A stretch of 25,206 nucleotides of DNA from a virus, in IMG/VR virus record IMGVR_UViG_3300030061_002297, positions 1 to 25,206 of that record, one strand, 5' to 3'. Below the pieces are notes generated by a model. It worked only from the letters and a program-made list of their open reading frames with translations, ran no database searches and was not told the DNA's origin. The position numbers and the translations under genes were made by a program. Positions 14,453 through 22,038 of this stretch are shown piece after piece. Position 1 is the first letter of the stretch, and every line of letters starts with the position of its first letter.

Positions 14453-15003
14453 TGGATCCAATAGAAGCACAGATACAAGCTCAATTACAATCAATTCAGA
14501 ACAACCCTAACTTTTCTACTTATCAACCATCTTTTGCTGATGTTGGAATTGCACCACTTCAAACATTAGGTATGTCAAATAATCTTGTAGCAGAGCCTAC
14601 TCCTAATATTCAAGATATGGTTAAAACAGCAGGAGCTAATATTTTAAAAAATAAAGCAGCAGAACTTTTTTCAAAAAAAATGGGAATACAAACAATACCG
14701 CAAGGAAGTTTTTTTGGAAGCTCTATGCTTACTGGCGCAGCAGCTCCGGTAGCTTTATTTTCTGGTATATCTGCAATCAAAAATAAAATAGCTAACAGAA
14801 ACTTAAATGCTATGACTATGGCAGCTATAAATAGAGAATCTACAAACGAGTTACAAAGACAGATTGATGCCGGCACATATGGATCAAATACACCAACACC
14901 TCAAGATGCTGGGAGAGGTGGTCAATATGGCGGAGGAGCAGGTATGTCTTCAAACCAAAGCACTGGCACTTCAGCAGAAAGAGGAGCAGCTTTACATGGC
15001 TAG
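14452..15003 (+). CDS. Small internal virion-type protein with a Gly-rich tail
   Basis: This 183-residue protein has a Gln/Asn-rich N-terminus, one hydrophobic stretch at about residues 91-110 (MLTGAAAPVALFSGISAI), a helical segment (IANRNLNAMTMAAINRES) and a Gly/Ser-rich end (GRGGQYGGGAGMSSNQ). No family was recognised. The start overlaps the nozzle-like stop (TAATG), and the next gene starts inside its last codons. A single hydrophobic helix plus low-complexity tail is typical of small virion proteins delivered with DNA, but the role is inferred from position. Confidence 0.65.
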   Translation: MDPIEAQIQAQLQSIQNNPNFSTYQPSFADVGIAPLQTLGMSNNLVAEPTPNIQDMVKTAGANILKNKAAELFSKKMGIQTIPQGSFFGSSMLTGAAAPVALFSGISAIKNKIANRNLNAMTMAAINRESTNELQRQIDAGTYGSNTPTPQDAGRGGQYGGGAGMSSNQSTGTSAERGAALHG

Positions 15004-15160
15004 AGTAGATATAGTAATTCCAGAACCAAGCCCAACTTATACAGAAGAAAACCAAAGACAAGTTTCTCAATCTTTACAAACATTAAAAGATAAGTTAAAC
15101 ACTTCTTATCAACAAGAATTAAAAAATGAACAAGATATGTTTAATTATTTTTTATCATGA
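14996..15160 (+). CDS. 54-residue helical phage protein
   Basis: The ATG at 14996 gives a 54-residue protein starting MARVDIVIPEPSPTYTEENQ, then a long charged helix (SLQTLKDKLNTSYQQELKNE) ending in FNYFLS. A GAGGAG ribosome site lies 9 bases upstream (14981-14986). The same frame is open back to an ATG at 14864, but that longer version would overlap the previous gene by 140 bases, has no ribosome site and would add low-quality sequence. It overlaps the previous stop by eight bases and the next start by four (ATGA). The function is unknown. Confidence 0.72.
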   Translation: MARVDIVIPEPSPTYTEENQRQVSQSLQTLKDKLNTSYQQELKNEQDMFNYFLS

Positions 15161-15498
15161 CCATACAATATAAAAACGCTGGAATAAATTTAACAACTAC
15201 TGACACAACTTCTGTTTTAACATCCCCTGCTGGAGCAAGATGTCTTGTTAAACAAATACAAATAGATAATTCTTCTGGTAGTCCTGTAAATCTTTCAGTA
15301 CAAGTTACTGATAGTTCAGCTTCCTCTACTTTTGCAATCCATAGAAAAGCTATACCAGCAAACTCAACTGAAAACATAATTTCACAAACTTTAGTTTTAG
15401 AAGAAAGTGATATTTTAAAAATGACAGCGGGAACTGCTAATGAGATCCAAGGCATAATTAGTTATGCTCAGATTGATAGATCTCAAGAAAATGGTTAA
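15157..15498 (+). CDS. Small beta-sandwich virion protein
   Basis: This 113-residue protein shows the regular strand pattern of small phage structural proteins: MTIQYKNAGINLTTTDTTSV, then VKQIQIDNSSGSPVNLSVQV (about residues 32-51), FAIHRKAIPANSTENII and LVLEESDILKMTAG. No catalytic residues stand out. This pattern recurs in many marine phage virion regions next to nozzle-type genes; decoration or fibre-attachment roles are possible. It begins within the previous stop (ATGA) and is overlapped by eight bases by the next gene. Confidence 0.72.
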   Translation: MTIQYKNAGINLTTTDTTSVLTSPAGARCLVKQIQIDNSSGSPVNLSVQVTDSSASSTFAIHRKAIPANSTENIISQTLVLEESDILKMTAGTANEIQGIISYAQIDRSQENG

Positions 15499-15628
15499 AC
15501 AAAAATTTACACATTTCGTACCTAGAGACAAACCTAAGAAAAGGCCTCGAAGACACACAAAAAATTTGAATAAAAAAAAGAAGTTGCAACATAATAAAAA
15601 ATACAATAGACAAGGAAGGAGACCATAA
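15491..15628 (+). CDS. Very basic 45-residue protein
   Basis: The frame runs from the ATG at 15491 to TAA 15626-15628. The protein reads MVKQKFTHFVPRDKPKKRPR at the start and ends KKYNRQGRRP; roughly half of its residues are Lys, Arg or His, with a single Asp and no Glu. It overlaps the previous gene by eight bases and the next by one, so it is tightly embedded in the operon and likely real. The charge indicates nucleic-acid or membrane-phosphate binding. Whether it is packaged with the genome or acts in the host is unknown. It is the second such tiny basic gene in the window (compare 1318-1449). Confidence 0.72.
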   Translation: MVKQKFTHFVPRDKPKKRPRRHTKNLNKKKKLQHNKKYNRQGRRP

Positions 15629-15825
15629 TGAGTGATATACCAAAAATCCCTGCTGAAGCGAAAGAGATAGTTAAACACAAGAGGACAGGAAAAATTTATA
15701 CGGACAAGGCTGAGTTTGATGCCGATGTTGCAGATCCAAATACTGATACTACTGTAGATGATTTTAGACAAGATTTAGAAATTAAGGTAACTAAAGTTTC
15801 AATAATAAGTAAAACTAAAAAATAA
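15628..15825 (+). CDS. Small acidic conserved phage protein
   Basis: This 65-residue protein has a recognisable centre, KHKRTGKIYTDKAEFDADVADP (shown here as KHKRTGKIY and KAEFDADVADP, about residues 16-37), followed by TTVDDFRQDLEIKV. It is acidic overall, in contrast to the basic protein just before it, so the two could pair. A strong AAGGAG site (15616-15621) six bases upstream fixes the start. It overlaps both neighbours by one base. The function is unknown. Confidence 0.72.
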   Translation: MSDIPKIPAEAKEIVKHKRTGKIYTDKAEFDADVADPNTDTTVDDFRQDLEIKVTKVSIISKTKK

Positions 15826-16754
15826 TGAAACCAAGAGGTGCAACCGAGCTACAACATGAATTGTTGGAAAAATACGTGTCTAAAGATTTATTAGATAATT
15901 TTCAAATTTGTACATCTATACCAGGGAAAGTGCCTTTAAATCCAAATAAGATAAATATTCTTTGGCAAAAAAATTCTTATGATCAACCAAACCTACAAAG
16001 TTTTTTTAAAAACAAAGACAGATTTGATGAATATGATTGGTATGTATTTAATTCTCATTGGAACTATGAAAAATTTCGGTATTTTTTTCAAGTACCAGAA
16101 GATAAGTGTATTGTAATTAAAAATGGCACTGATCATTTTCCTCAAAGAAAAATATATAAACAGGGTGACCCTATAAGAATTATACATCATTGTACTCCTT
16201 GGAGAGGATTAAACGTTTTATTACTTGCAATGCAAATGATTAAAAACCCTAATGTAACATTAGATGTTTATAGTTCATGTCAAATTTATGGCAGTGAATT
16301 TGAAGAATCCTGTGGACCAGATTTTGAAAATTTATTTAAACAAGCTAATTCTTTATTGAATGTAAATTACATTGGTTACAAACCTAATGAATACATATTA
16401 GAACATATGACTGATTATGATCTATTTGTATACCCATCTATATTTGAAGAAACTTTTTGTGTAACTGCCTTAGAGGCTTTTTCATCAGGGCTGCATGTTA
16501 TCACTACAAATTTTGGTGCACTTCCTGAAACTTGTGCTGAGTGGCCTATATATGTTAATTATACAAAAAACTTAAATCTTTTAGCTGAGGCTACAGCTCA
16601 AGCAATTGATGTTGCTTCAGGATATTTACATACAGATACGATACAAAATCATTTAGAAGAACAACAAAAGTTTTATAAGAGATTCTATAGTTGGGATAAA
16701 AAAGGAAACGAATGGGAAAACTTTTTAAAAGGAGCTTTAAGTGTCAAACGATAA
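15825..16754 (+). CDS. GT4-type glycosyltransferase (GT-B fold)
   Basis: This 309-residue protein has a C-terminal GT-B donor-binding half of the group-1 family: IRIIHHCTPWRGLNVLLLAM (about residues 117-136), strands DVYSSCQIYG and YIGYKP, then the hallmark E-x7-E (EETFCVTALE, Glu209 and Glu217) and GLHVITTNFGALPE. It would transfer a sugar from a nucleotide-sugar donor. The N-terminal acceptor half is short, so the protein is smaller than many bacterial members (about 360-400). It starts at the TAATG junction without a ribosome site. It pairs with a second glycosyltransferase downstream. Targets could be virion proteins, phage DNA or host surface glycans. Confidence 0.88.
   Translation: MKPRGATELQHELLEKYVSKDLLDNFQICTSIPGKVPLNPNKINILWQKNSYDQPNLQSFFKNKDRFDEYDWYVFNSHWNYEKFRYFFQVPEDKCIVIKNGTDHFPQRKIYKQGDPIRIIHHCTPWRGLNVLLLAMQMIKNPNVTLDVYSSCQIYGSEFEESCGPDFENLFKQANSLLNVNYIGYKPNEYILEHMTDYDLFVYPSIFEETFCVTALEAFSSGLHVITTNFGALPETCAEWPIYVNYTKNLNLLAEATAQAIDVASGYLHTDTIQNHLEEQQKFYKRFYSWDKKGNEWENFLKGALSVKR
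16729..16734 (+). promoter_or_regulatory. Ribosome binding site deciding a GTG start
   Basis: AAGGAG lies 6 bases before the GTG at 16741 and inside the end of the previous gene. It supports the GTG as the true start of the second glycosyltransferase, since no in-frame ATG lies nearby. Confidence 0.7.
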
Positions 16755-17619
16755 ATATGTAAATGAAGATACCTATCAAACACTTCAAGACGTTAAGATA
16801 GAATCTCAATCTGATTACACTACAGCCATTACACCACTTTGGAAAACGGACACCGGACAAACAAAGTCACCGCATTCTATATTTGTAGGCACTCCCGTAC
16901 ACAGCGAAGTATCAATACATTACACTCAAGCCTTAATTGAATTCCAGCAAATGTGTTTTAAAAAAAAGACACCTGTTTCATTTCACTTAATGAAATCATC
17001 TCTAGTCACTCAAGGTAGGAATCTTTGTGTATCAGGGTTTTTAGAAAGTGATGCTACTCATTTGTTATTTATTGATTCAGATATTTATTTTCAAGCTAAA
17101 TCTATTTTTACTATGTTGGCTGCAGACAAGGATATAATATCTGTGCCCTACCCAGTCAAAACTCTAATGTGGGATAAAGCTTTTGATAAATTACAGGAAG
17201 GTAAATTAAAAAGTCCTGATGATATTAGAAAAGCTCTGCATACCTACCCAATGAAAGTTCCAAATACTGAAGATATAATAGTAAACAAAGGAGTTATGGA
17301 AGTAACTGATTCTCCAACAGGATGTATGTTAATTAAAAGAGGTGTCATAGAAAAAATGATTGAAAAGTATCCTGAAAAAAAGATAGTTCAAAAGACTATT
17401 ATTAACGGTCAATATGTAGACAAACCTCATATGTGGAATTTTTTTGATACATTACATGACCCTGTAGAAAAAGTCTTTCTAGGAGAAGATTTTGCGTTTT
17501 GTAAGCTTTGGAGAGATCTAGGGGGTAAATGCTATGCTTATGTGAGTGACTCAATTGTCCATGTAGGAGAACATCAGTATCAAGGTCGATTCTACGATGA
17601 GTTGATAAACACTAAGTAA
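16741..17619 (+). CDS. GT-A fold glycosyltransferase
   Basis: This 292-residue protein has the GT-A metal/nucleotide motif DSD at residues 112-114 within HLLFIDSDIYF, preceded by a helix with VTQGRNLCVSGFLES. A GED motif (248-250, LGEDFAFCKLWRDLGGKCY) supplies the likely catalytic acid side, and a late VHVGEH (about 272-277) offers the metal-binding His. It begins at a GTG, 14 bases inside the previous gene, with a strong ribosome site. The fold differs from the GT4-type partner, so the pair could add two sugars in sequence. The acceptor is unknown. Confidence 0.85.
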   Translation: MSNDKYVNEDTYQTLQDVKIESQSDYTTAITPLWKTDTGQTKSPHSIFVGTPVHSEVSIHYTQALIEFQQMCFKKKTPVSFHLMKSSLVTQGRNLCVSGFLESDATHLLFIDSDIYFQAKSIFTMLAADKDIISVPYPVKTLMWDKAFDKLQEGKLKSPDDIRKALHTYPMKVPNTEDIIVNKGVMEVTDSPTGCMLIKRGVIEKMIEKYPEKKIVQKTIINGQYVDKPHMWNFFDTLHDPVEKVFLGEDFAFCKLWRDLGGKCYAYVSDSIVHVGEHQYQGRFYDELINTK

Positions 17620-17630
17620 AATGATAGTAT
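17602..17630 (+). promoter_or_regulatory. Possible promoter before the ejection-protein block
   Basis: TTGATA (17602-17607, five of six to the -35 consensus) and TAGTAT (17625-17630, four of six to -10) are separated by 17 bases. They sit at the end of the glycosyltransferase gene and the start of a 45-base gap. The match is suggestive only, since AT-rich DNA yields such pairs by chance. Confidence 0.3.
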
Positions 17631-17636
17631 TATTAT

Positions 17637-17648
17637 TTTAGATCTAAA
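17637..17648. other. 12-base palindrome next to a ribosome site
   Basis: The perfect palindrome tttagatctaaa runs into the AAAGGAG ribosome site (17646-17652) of the gene at 17665. It lies just behind the possible promoter, where an operator or small RNA structure could act. The spacing from the ribosome site to the ATG is long (12 bases). Confidence 0.35.
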
Positions 17649-17664
17649 GGAGAATTAATATAGA

Positions 17665-18639
17665 ATGCTACAATTTTTACCCTACGCACTAGCAGCCTAC
17701 GGAGGTTATCAAGGATATAAATCAGCCAAAGATCAAGGAGCATCTGGTATAGGAAGATTACTAGGAGGTGCTACTGGGGCTTATGCTGGTTACAATTTAG
17801 GGCAAGTAGGTGGCTTTGCACAAAACGCTGGTTTTAAACCAGCATCTTCATTATTTGCTTCTGCGAAACCTGTAGCAGATATGTCAATGTCACAATATGG
17901 AATGTCAGCTGCAGAGATAGCAAAACAAGAAGCTGCTAATGCAGCGGTTAATAAATCAAAAAGTAGTCTTGCTGATATATTATTTAGAAGAGAAGTTGAT
18001 GGTCAAATGCAAAATGATCCGTTAAAGATTGCAGCACTTGCGGGAGCTGTACCATTTGCTTTAGGAGCTTTTGATAATAAGCCTACAGATATTTACCAAC
18101 CAACATATAATTTAGCATATGCAGATTTTGCTGAACAAAGACCAAACTATTCTTATATTGATCCACAAACAGGACAAGAGAAAGCCTATGAAAAAGTTTA
18201 CATACCAGAGGCAGATCCAAAAAATCAAGGTACAATGAGAATGGGTCCATATGCAATGGAAAGAACAAAATTAAGAACAGGCGGACTTGCAGAAATAAAA
18301 AAATTTAACGAAGGTGGAATAAATTATTTACCATCAAAAGTTTCCCATGATGAAGACGATGCAACAAATTATGTTAGAGCTCATGGGTATGTTGAAGACG
18401 GAGCCGGAGTAGGTGACAAAGACGAGGATACAATGTTAGCTCAATTAGCAGACGGAGAGTTTGTAACAAGAGCAGATGGAGTATTAGGTGCTGGTATCAT
18501 AGCTGGAGGAAATCCAAATAGCATGAAAGATATGAGAGAAAAAGGTGCCAAATACTTCTATGAACAACAAGCACGATATAAACGTGTATTTGATTTATTG
18601 AAGGAGAAAAATGGCGGAAGCAAACAAAAAACGAATTAA
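17665..18639 (+). CDS. Internal virion (ejection) protein with glycine-zipper N-terminus
   Basis: This 324-residue protein opens with small-residue hydrophobic sequence (ALAAYGGYQGYKSA) and a glycine-zipper-like LLGGATGAYAGYNLGQVGG at about residues 32-50; a second hydrophobic run is AALAGAVPFALGAF (about 119-132). The C-terminal third holds DGEFVTRADGVLGAGI (263-278) and YFYEQQARYKRVFDLL, a motif recurring in marine phage internal virion proteins. These properties suit a protein packaged in the head and injected to help DNA cross the membrane. It overlaps the next gene by 29 bases. The role is inferred from family pattern and position. Confidence 0.72.
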   Translation: MLQFLPYALAAYGGYQGYKSAKDQGASGIGRLLGGATGAYAGYNLGQVGGFAQNAGFKPASSLFASAKPVADMSMSQYGMSAAEIAKQEAANAAVNKSKSSLADILFRREVDGQMQNDPLKIAALAGAVPFALGAFDNKPTDIYQPTYNLAYADFAEQRPNYSYIDPQTGQEKAYEKVYIPEADPKNQGTMRMGPYAMERTKLRTGGLAEIKKFNEGGINYLPSKVSHDEDDATNYVRAHGYVEDGAGVGDKDEDTMLAQLADGEFVTRADGVLGAGIIAGGNPNSMKDMREKGAKYFYEQQARYKRVFDLLKEKNGGSKQKTN

Positions 18640-19072
18640 ACCACTTGTAAGTGTTTTACCAATAGAACCAAAAGACATTGATAGGTTTTGGCCATTGATG
18701 GAATTCATGGTTACAGAAGCATTGGCTTTTTCAGGCAAGTATGCAGATTCAGATTGGATATTTAAAGAATTAAAAAAAGATTTAATGCAATGTTGGTTAA
18801 TGTTTGGTTCAGATGAGCAAGAGGAAAATAAAGTATTTGGTGTTTGTATTGGTCGTATAGCAATATTACCAAATTATTCTCAATATGAAATTATAATTTG
18901 CACAGGTAAAAGAAGAGAATTATGGGAGAACACATTAGTAGATGCAATTACTAATTTTGCAAAACATAATGAATGTAAAAGAATGAGTATAATGGCTAGA
19001 CCAGGTTGGGAAAAAGTTTCTAAAAAATGGGGCTGGCAAAAAAAACACGTACAATTAGAGAAATGGATATAA
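18611..19072 (+). CDS. GNAT-like protein within the ejection-protein block
   Basis: This 153-residue protein starts at an ATG four bases after AAGGAG (18601-18606). It shows an acetyltransferase-like order: helical N-terminus (IDRFWPLMEFMVTEAL), strand FGVCIGRIAIL (about 76-86), strand YEIIICTGKR (about 93-102), helix, and the end RPGWEKVSKKWGWQ (about 130-143). The classical Q/R-x-x-G-x-G/A acetyl-CoA motif is not clear, so it may be a non-catalytic relative. As I recall, T7 gp13, an internal virion protein, has a comparable GNAT-like pattern; this gene lies in the matching place. The family call is moderate and activity is doubtful. Confidence 0.65.
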   Translation: MAEANKKRIKPLVSVLPIEPKDIDRFWPLMEFMVTEALAFSGKYADSDWIFKELKKDLMQCWLMFGSDEQEENKVFGVCIGRIAILPNYSQYEIIICTGKRRELWENTLVDAITNFAKHNECKRMSIMARPGWEKVSKKWGWQKKHVQLEKWI

Positions 19073-19073
19073 T

Positions 19074-19919
19074 ATGAGTTTTTTTGGAGGAGGAAGATCA
19101 TCAGGAGGAGCACCACCAGCTTCACAAACACAATTTGTAAGAGAGGCTCCTGGGATAGAAGAACGAAAAATAGAGTTGATGGACATTGCTAGACAAGTCG
19201 CACAACAACCTATTAACTTACCCGCAGTTCAATCAGCAGGTCTTAGTGCTTTAGAACAACAAGCGATGGGTCTTGCAGGACAAACTGGTGTTGGTGCTGG
19301 AACAGTTCAACAAGGTATAAATCAAATTACAAGTGCAGCGGCACCTATTGGTCAACAACAAATAAATCAATATTTAAATCCATTTCAATCTTACGTCACT
19401 GACGAAATTGCAAGACAAGGTCAAATGATGCAAAATAAATTAGCTGCTCAATCAATAGGTTCAGGTGCTTTTGGTGGTGGAAGAGAAGGTGTTCAACAAG
19501 CAGAGTTGCAAGGTAGAACTTTAGAAACTATGGGTAGAGCAAACCAAGCAGGTTTTAGTACAGCATTAGGAGCAGCTCAAAGACAACAACAAGTTGGTTT
19601 AGCTGCTGGTCAACAGCTTGGTGCTTTAGGTGCGGGTCAACAACAAATGGCTCAGAGAGATATTCAATCATTAATGGGTGCTGGAGGAGTTCAAAGACAA
19701 CTTGCTCAGCAAGCATTAGATGCACAAAGAGCTACTACTTTACAACAACAATATGAGCCTTACCAAAGAGCAGAATTTTTAGCTAATCTTTATGCTTCAG
19801 GACCTAAAACACAATCAAGTGTTACGATGGGTACACAACCAACAACTAGTCCATTAGCACAAGCAGTAGGAACAGGTATAGGAGCATTCGCAGCTTATCA
19901 AGGCGCACAACAAACTTAG
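19074..19919 (+). CDS. Gln/Ala/Gly-rich internal virion protein
   Basis: This 281-residue protein is low complexity and helical. It starts MSFFGGGRSSGGAPPASQ, then QFVREAPGIEERKIELMDIA (about residues 20-39), a conserved opening in marine phages. A GSGAFGGGREGV block lies near 129-140, followed by long Ala/Gln/Gly segments (AAQRQQQVGLAAGQQLGALG). Acid content is low, and the C-terminus is Gly/Ala rich. Such proteins are typically packaged in the head and ejected before DNA. It lies between a GNAT-like gene and the two largest ejection-type proteins, one base after the former's stop. The role comes from pattern and context. Confidence 0.72.
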   Translation: MSFFGGGRSSGGAPPASQTQFVREAPGIEERKIELMDIARQVAQQPINLPAVQSAGLSALEQQAMGLAGQTGVGAGTVQQGINQITSAAAPIGQQQINQYLNPFQSYVTDEIARQGQMMQNKLAAQSIGSGAFGGGREGVQQAELQGRTLETMGRANQAGFSTALGAAQRQQQVGLAAGQQLGALGAGQQQMAQRDIQSLMGAGGVQRQLAQQALDAQRATTLQQQYEPYQRAEFLANLYASGPKTQSSVTMGTQPTTSPLAQAVGTGIGAFAAYQGAQQT

Positions 19920-19926
19920 GAGAAAC

Positions 19927-22038
19927 ATGTCTATAAATAAAGTTTTAAACAGACCTATGTTTCGACAAACTGCACTTAAAAGAGGTCATTTAAAACCAGT
20001 AAAACTTTTTTTAGGAGGATCTAGCACACCAGCATTACCAAATCCAATGTTTGGCCCTCCTCCACCAAATATGATGCAAAGGTTTAACGCCAGACCTTCT
20101 GTGAGAATGGTAAAAGGATTAACCAAAGGTATTGTGGGTATACCCCAATTAGGTGGCTATTACGCTGGAGATAAAGTTGGACAAGCTTTGGGAATTGAAA
20201 GTGAGCTAGCACGAATGCCTTTTGGATTAACAGGAGCTTATGCTGCAACTAAGGCCTTACCTGGATTAGCAGCTTTACCTGCTGCAACTTCTGCAGCCAT
20301 AATCGCAGGTCCAGCATACCTAACTATTGCAGGTAAAATGGAAAGGGACAGAATTAAGGCAATGTCTCCAGCAGAAAGAGAAGCTCATAAAAGAAAAAGT
20401 ATGCAATTTGGATCATCTTACTTAGATGATGAACAATTCAATGAGCAGTTTGGTAACTTTAAACCAAAAACTATAGCAGAATTAAATGCAGGAATAAAAC
20501 GTCCAGACAGCAGAAGACCGGGACCAAGAAGATTTAACACAGATAGATTAACAGAGACAGGTAATGAATCGGAAGTTGTAAAAGGTTCAGTTGATATTGA
20601 TAAGGTTGTGAAAAACAATGATCCCAATACACCAGTCACAATTGGTGCTGCAGATACAGTTGAAGAAAAAAGTTTTAAGGATGAAGTAAAAGTTGCTAAA
20701 GAAGAAAAAATTACGAATAAACAAGCAAATACAAAAGTAGTTAATTCAGGAACAAATAAATTAGATAAACCAGGTACATATAAGGCAGCAGATGGTACTG
20801 AAATTACTTCTCCTGTAATTGAATTAGCTAGAAAATATAGAAAAGAATTAATGGCTGGACAAAAATCACAAGCTGGTCTTGTGTTTTTATCTAACTTAGC
20901 ATCTGGTTTGTTATCTGGTAAATCAATGCAAGGTGGATTAGGTGGTGCTCTTGAAATATTTGGTAAGGCACTTGGCCCTGCAGTAAATAATTATGCAACA
21001 ATAAAATTAAAAGAGAATGAACTTGAAAATGAGTTTATGTCAGATGCATTAGAGTTAGCATCAGATGAAATTGATGCAAGAAACGCTGTGCTTGAAACTC
21101 CATCACTTGATTTTCAAAAATATGGAATTGTTCAATTTACTGATAAAAACGGAAGACTAAGAAATGTTACTGGAGGTATGCTAAAAAATGGAACATATGT
21201 AATAGCTCAACCAGGACAACTTGATCAGAATGGTCAACAAATATTTTCACCAGTTGCAGCAGGTACTTTTGATAGATTTTTAGAATCAGAATATGCAACA
21301 AAAGAACAAGGACAAACTCTCAGAAATTTATCTGGTAAATATAAAGCTCTTAACTTAGGTCAATCTACAATTGACATTTTATCAACAGCAGAAGCTCAAG
21401 ATAAAAAATTTGCAGGACCAGTCGGTAGATTTAATTTATTTACAACTAGATTAGGCGATGCAATGGCTGACTTAAATTTAAATTTATTTAGTTCAAAAGA
21501 AGATGGTGAAAGATATATTCAAGATCTAAAGAATCAATATACACAAGAACTCATAGAAGATGGTATGTCTGAAAAAGAAGCTAAAAAATTCCTTGAGAAA
21601 AATTTTGGAAGTACAGATAAATTATTTAAAGATACTTTGAAATCTTTAGGTGTATACAAAGACCAAACAGATGCAGCTAACTTAGAAAGATTAGCTATTA
21701 ATGAAACAGTATTAACTTATGCATTAGCTAACTCATTGAAAGATAAAGATAGACTTACACAAAAAGATATTCAAATGGCAAAAGAACTTGTTAATGTATT
21801 CCCATTATTAAGAGGACAAAAACAAGTAATTAAATCTTTAGAAGCTGTTAATGAAACAATTCTTGCAGACATTAAAAGACTTGAAGATGATTATCAGTTT
21901 GCTTTTGGTGGTGACTCAAGCACAATTGACAGATACAGAATTCAATATGGAGTTTTAGAAAAAAATGCAGAACCAGGTATAGATCTTACAAATCCTTTTG
22001 CTGACGAAAGCACACAAGATTTACTGGAGAGGTACTAA
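19927..22038 (+). CDS. Large internal virion protein (703 residues)
   Basis: An AGGAG ribosome site overlapping the previous stop precedes the ATG. The N-terminal part is Pro/Arg rich, then a hydrophobic Ala/Gly segment spans about residues 99-137 (LTGAYAATKALPGLAALPAA and on). A charged, probably disordered linker follows (about 150-275), and then a mostly helical domain (from about 290: SPVIELARKYRKELMAGQKS). This order, membrane-active segment then long helical body, fits an ejection protein analogous to T7 gp15. No lytic transglycosylase motif is visible. It overlaps the next start by one base (TAATG). Function inferred. Confidence 0.72.
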   Translation: MSINKVLNRPMFRQTALKRGHLKPVKLFLGGSSTPALPNPMFGPPPPNMMQRFNARPSVRMVKGLTKGIVGIPQLGGYYAGDKVGQALGIESELARMPFGLTGAYAATKALPGLAALPAATSAAIIAGPAYLTIAGKMERDRIKAMSPAEREAHKRKSMQFGSSYLDDEQFNEQFGNFKPKTIAELNAGIKRPDSRRPGPRRFNTDRLTETGNESEVVKGSVDIDKVVKNNDPNTPVTIGAADTVEEKSFKDEVKVAKEEKITNKQANTKVVNSGTNKLDKPGTYKAADGTEITSPVIELARKYRKELMAGQKSQAGLVFLSNLASGLLSGKSMQGGLGGALEIFGKALGPAVNNYATIKLKENELENEFMSDALELASDEIDARNAVLETPSLDFQKYGIVQFTDKNGRLRNVTGGMLKNGTYVIAQPGQLDQNGQQIFSPVAAGTFDRFLESEYATKEQGQTLRNLSGKYKALNLGQSTIDILSTAEAQDKKFAGPVGRFNLFTTRLGDAMADLNLNLFSSKEDGERYIQDLKNQYTQELIEDGMSEKEAKKFLEKNFGSTDKLFKDTLKSLGVYKDQTDAANLERLAINETVLTYALANSLKDKDRLTQKDIQMAKELVNVFPLLRGQKQVIKSLEAVNETILADIKRLEDDYQFAFGGDSSTIDRYRIQYGVLEKNAEPGIDLTNPFADESTQDLLERY

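Noticed and set aside
14864-14995. Longer version of the 54-residue gene starting at 14864
   Set aside because: It would overlap the 14452-15003 gene by 140 bases and lacks a ribosome site, whereas the ATG at 14996 has GAGGAG at good spacing.
15141-15771. Minus-strand open frames opposite the small structural genes
   Set aside because: They are antisense shadows; the plus-strand genes have overlaps, ribosome sites and recognisable patterns.
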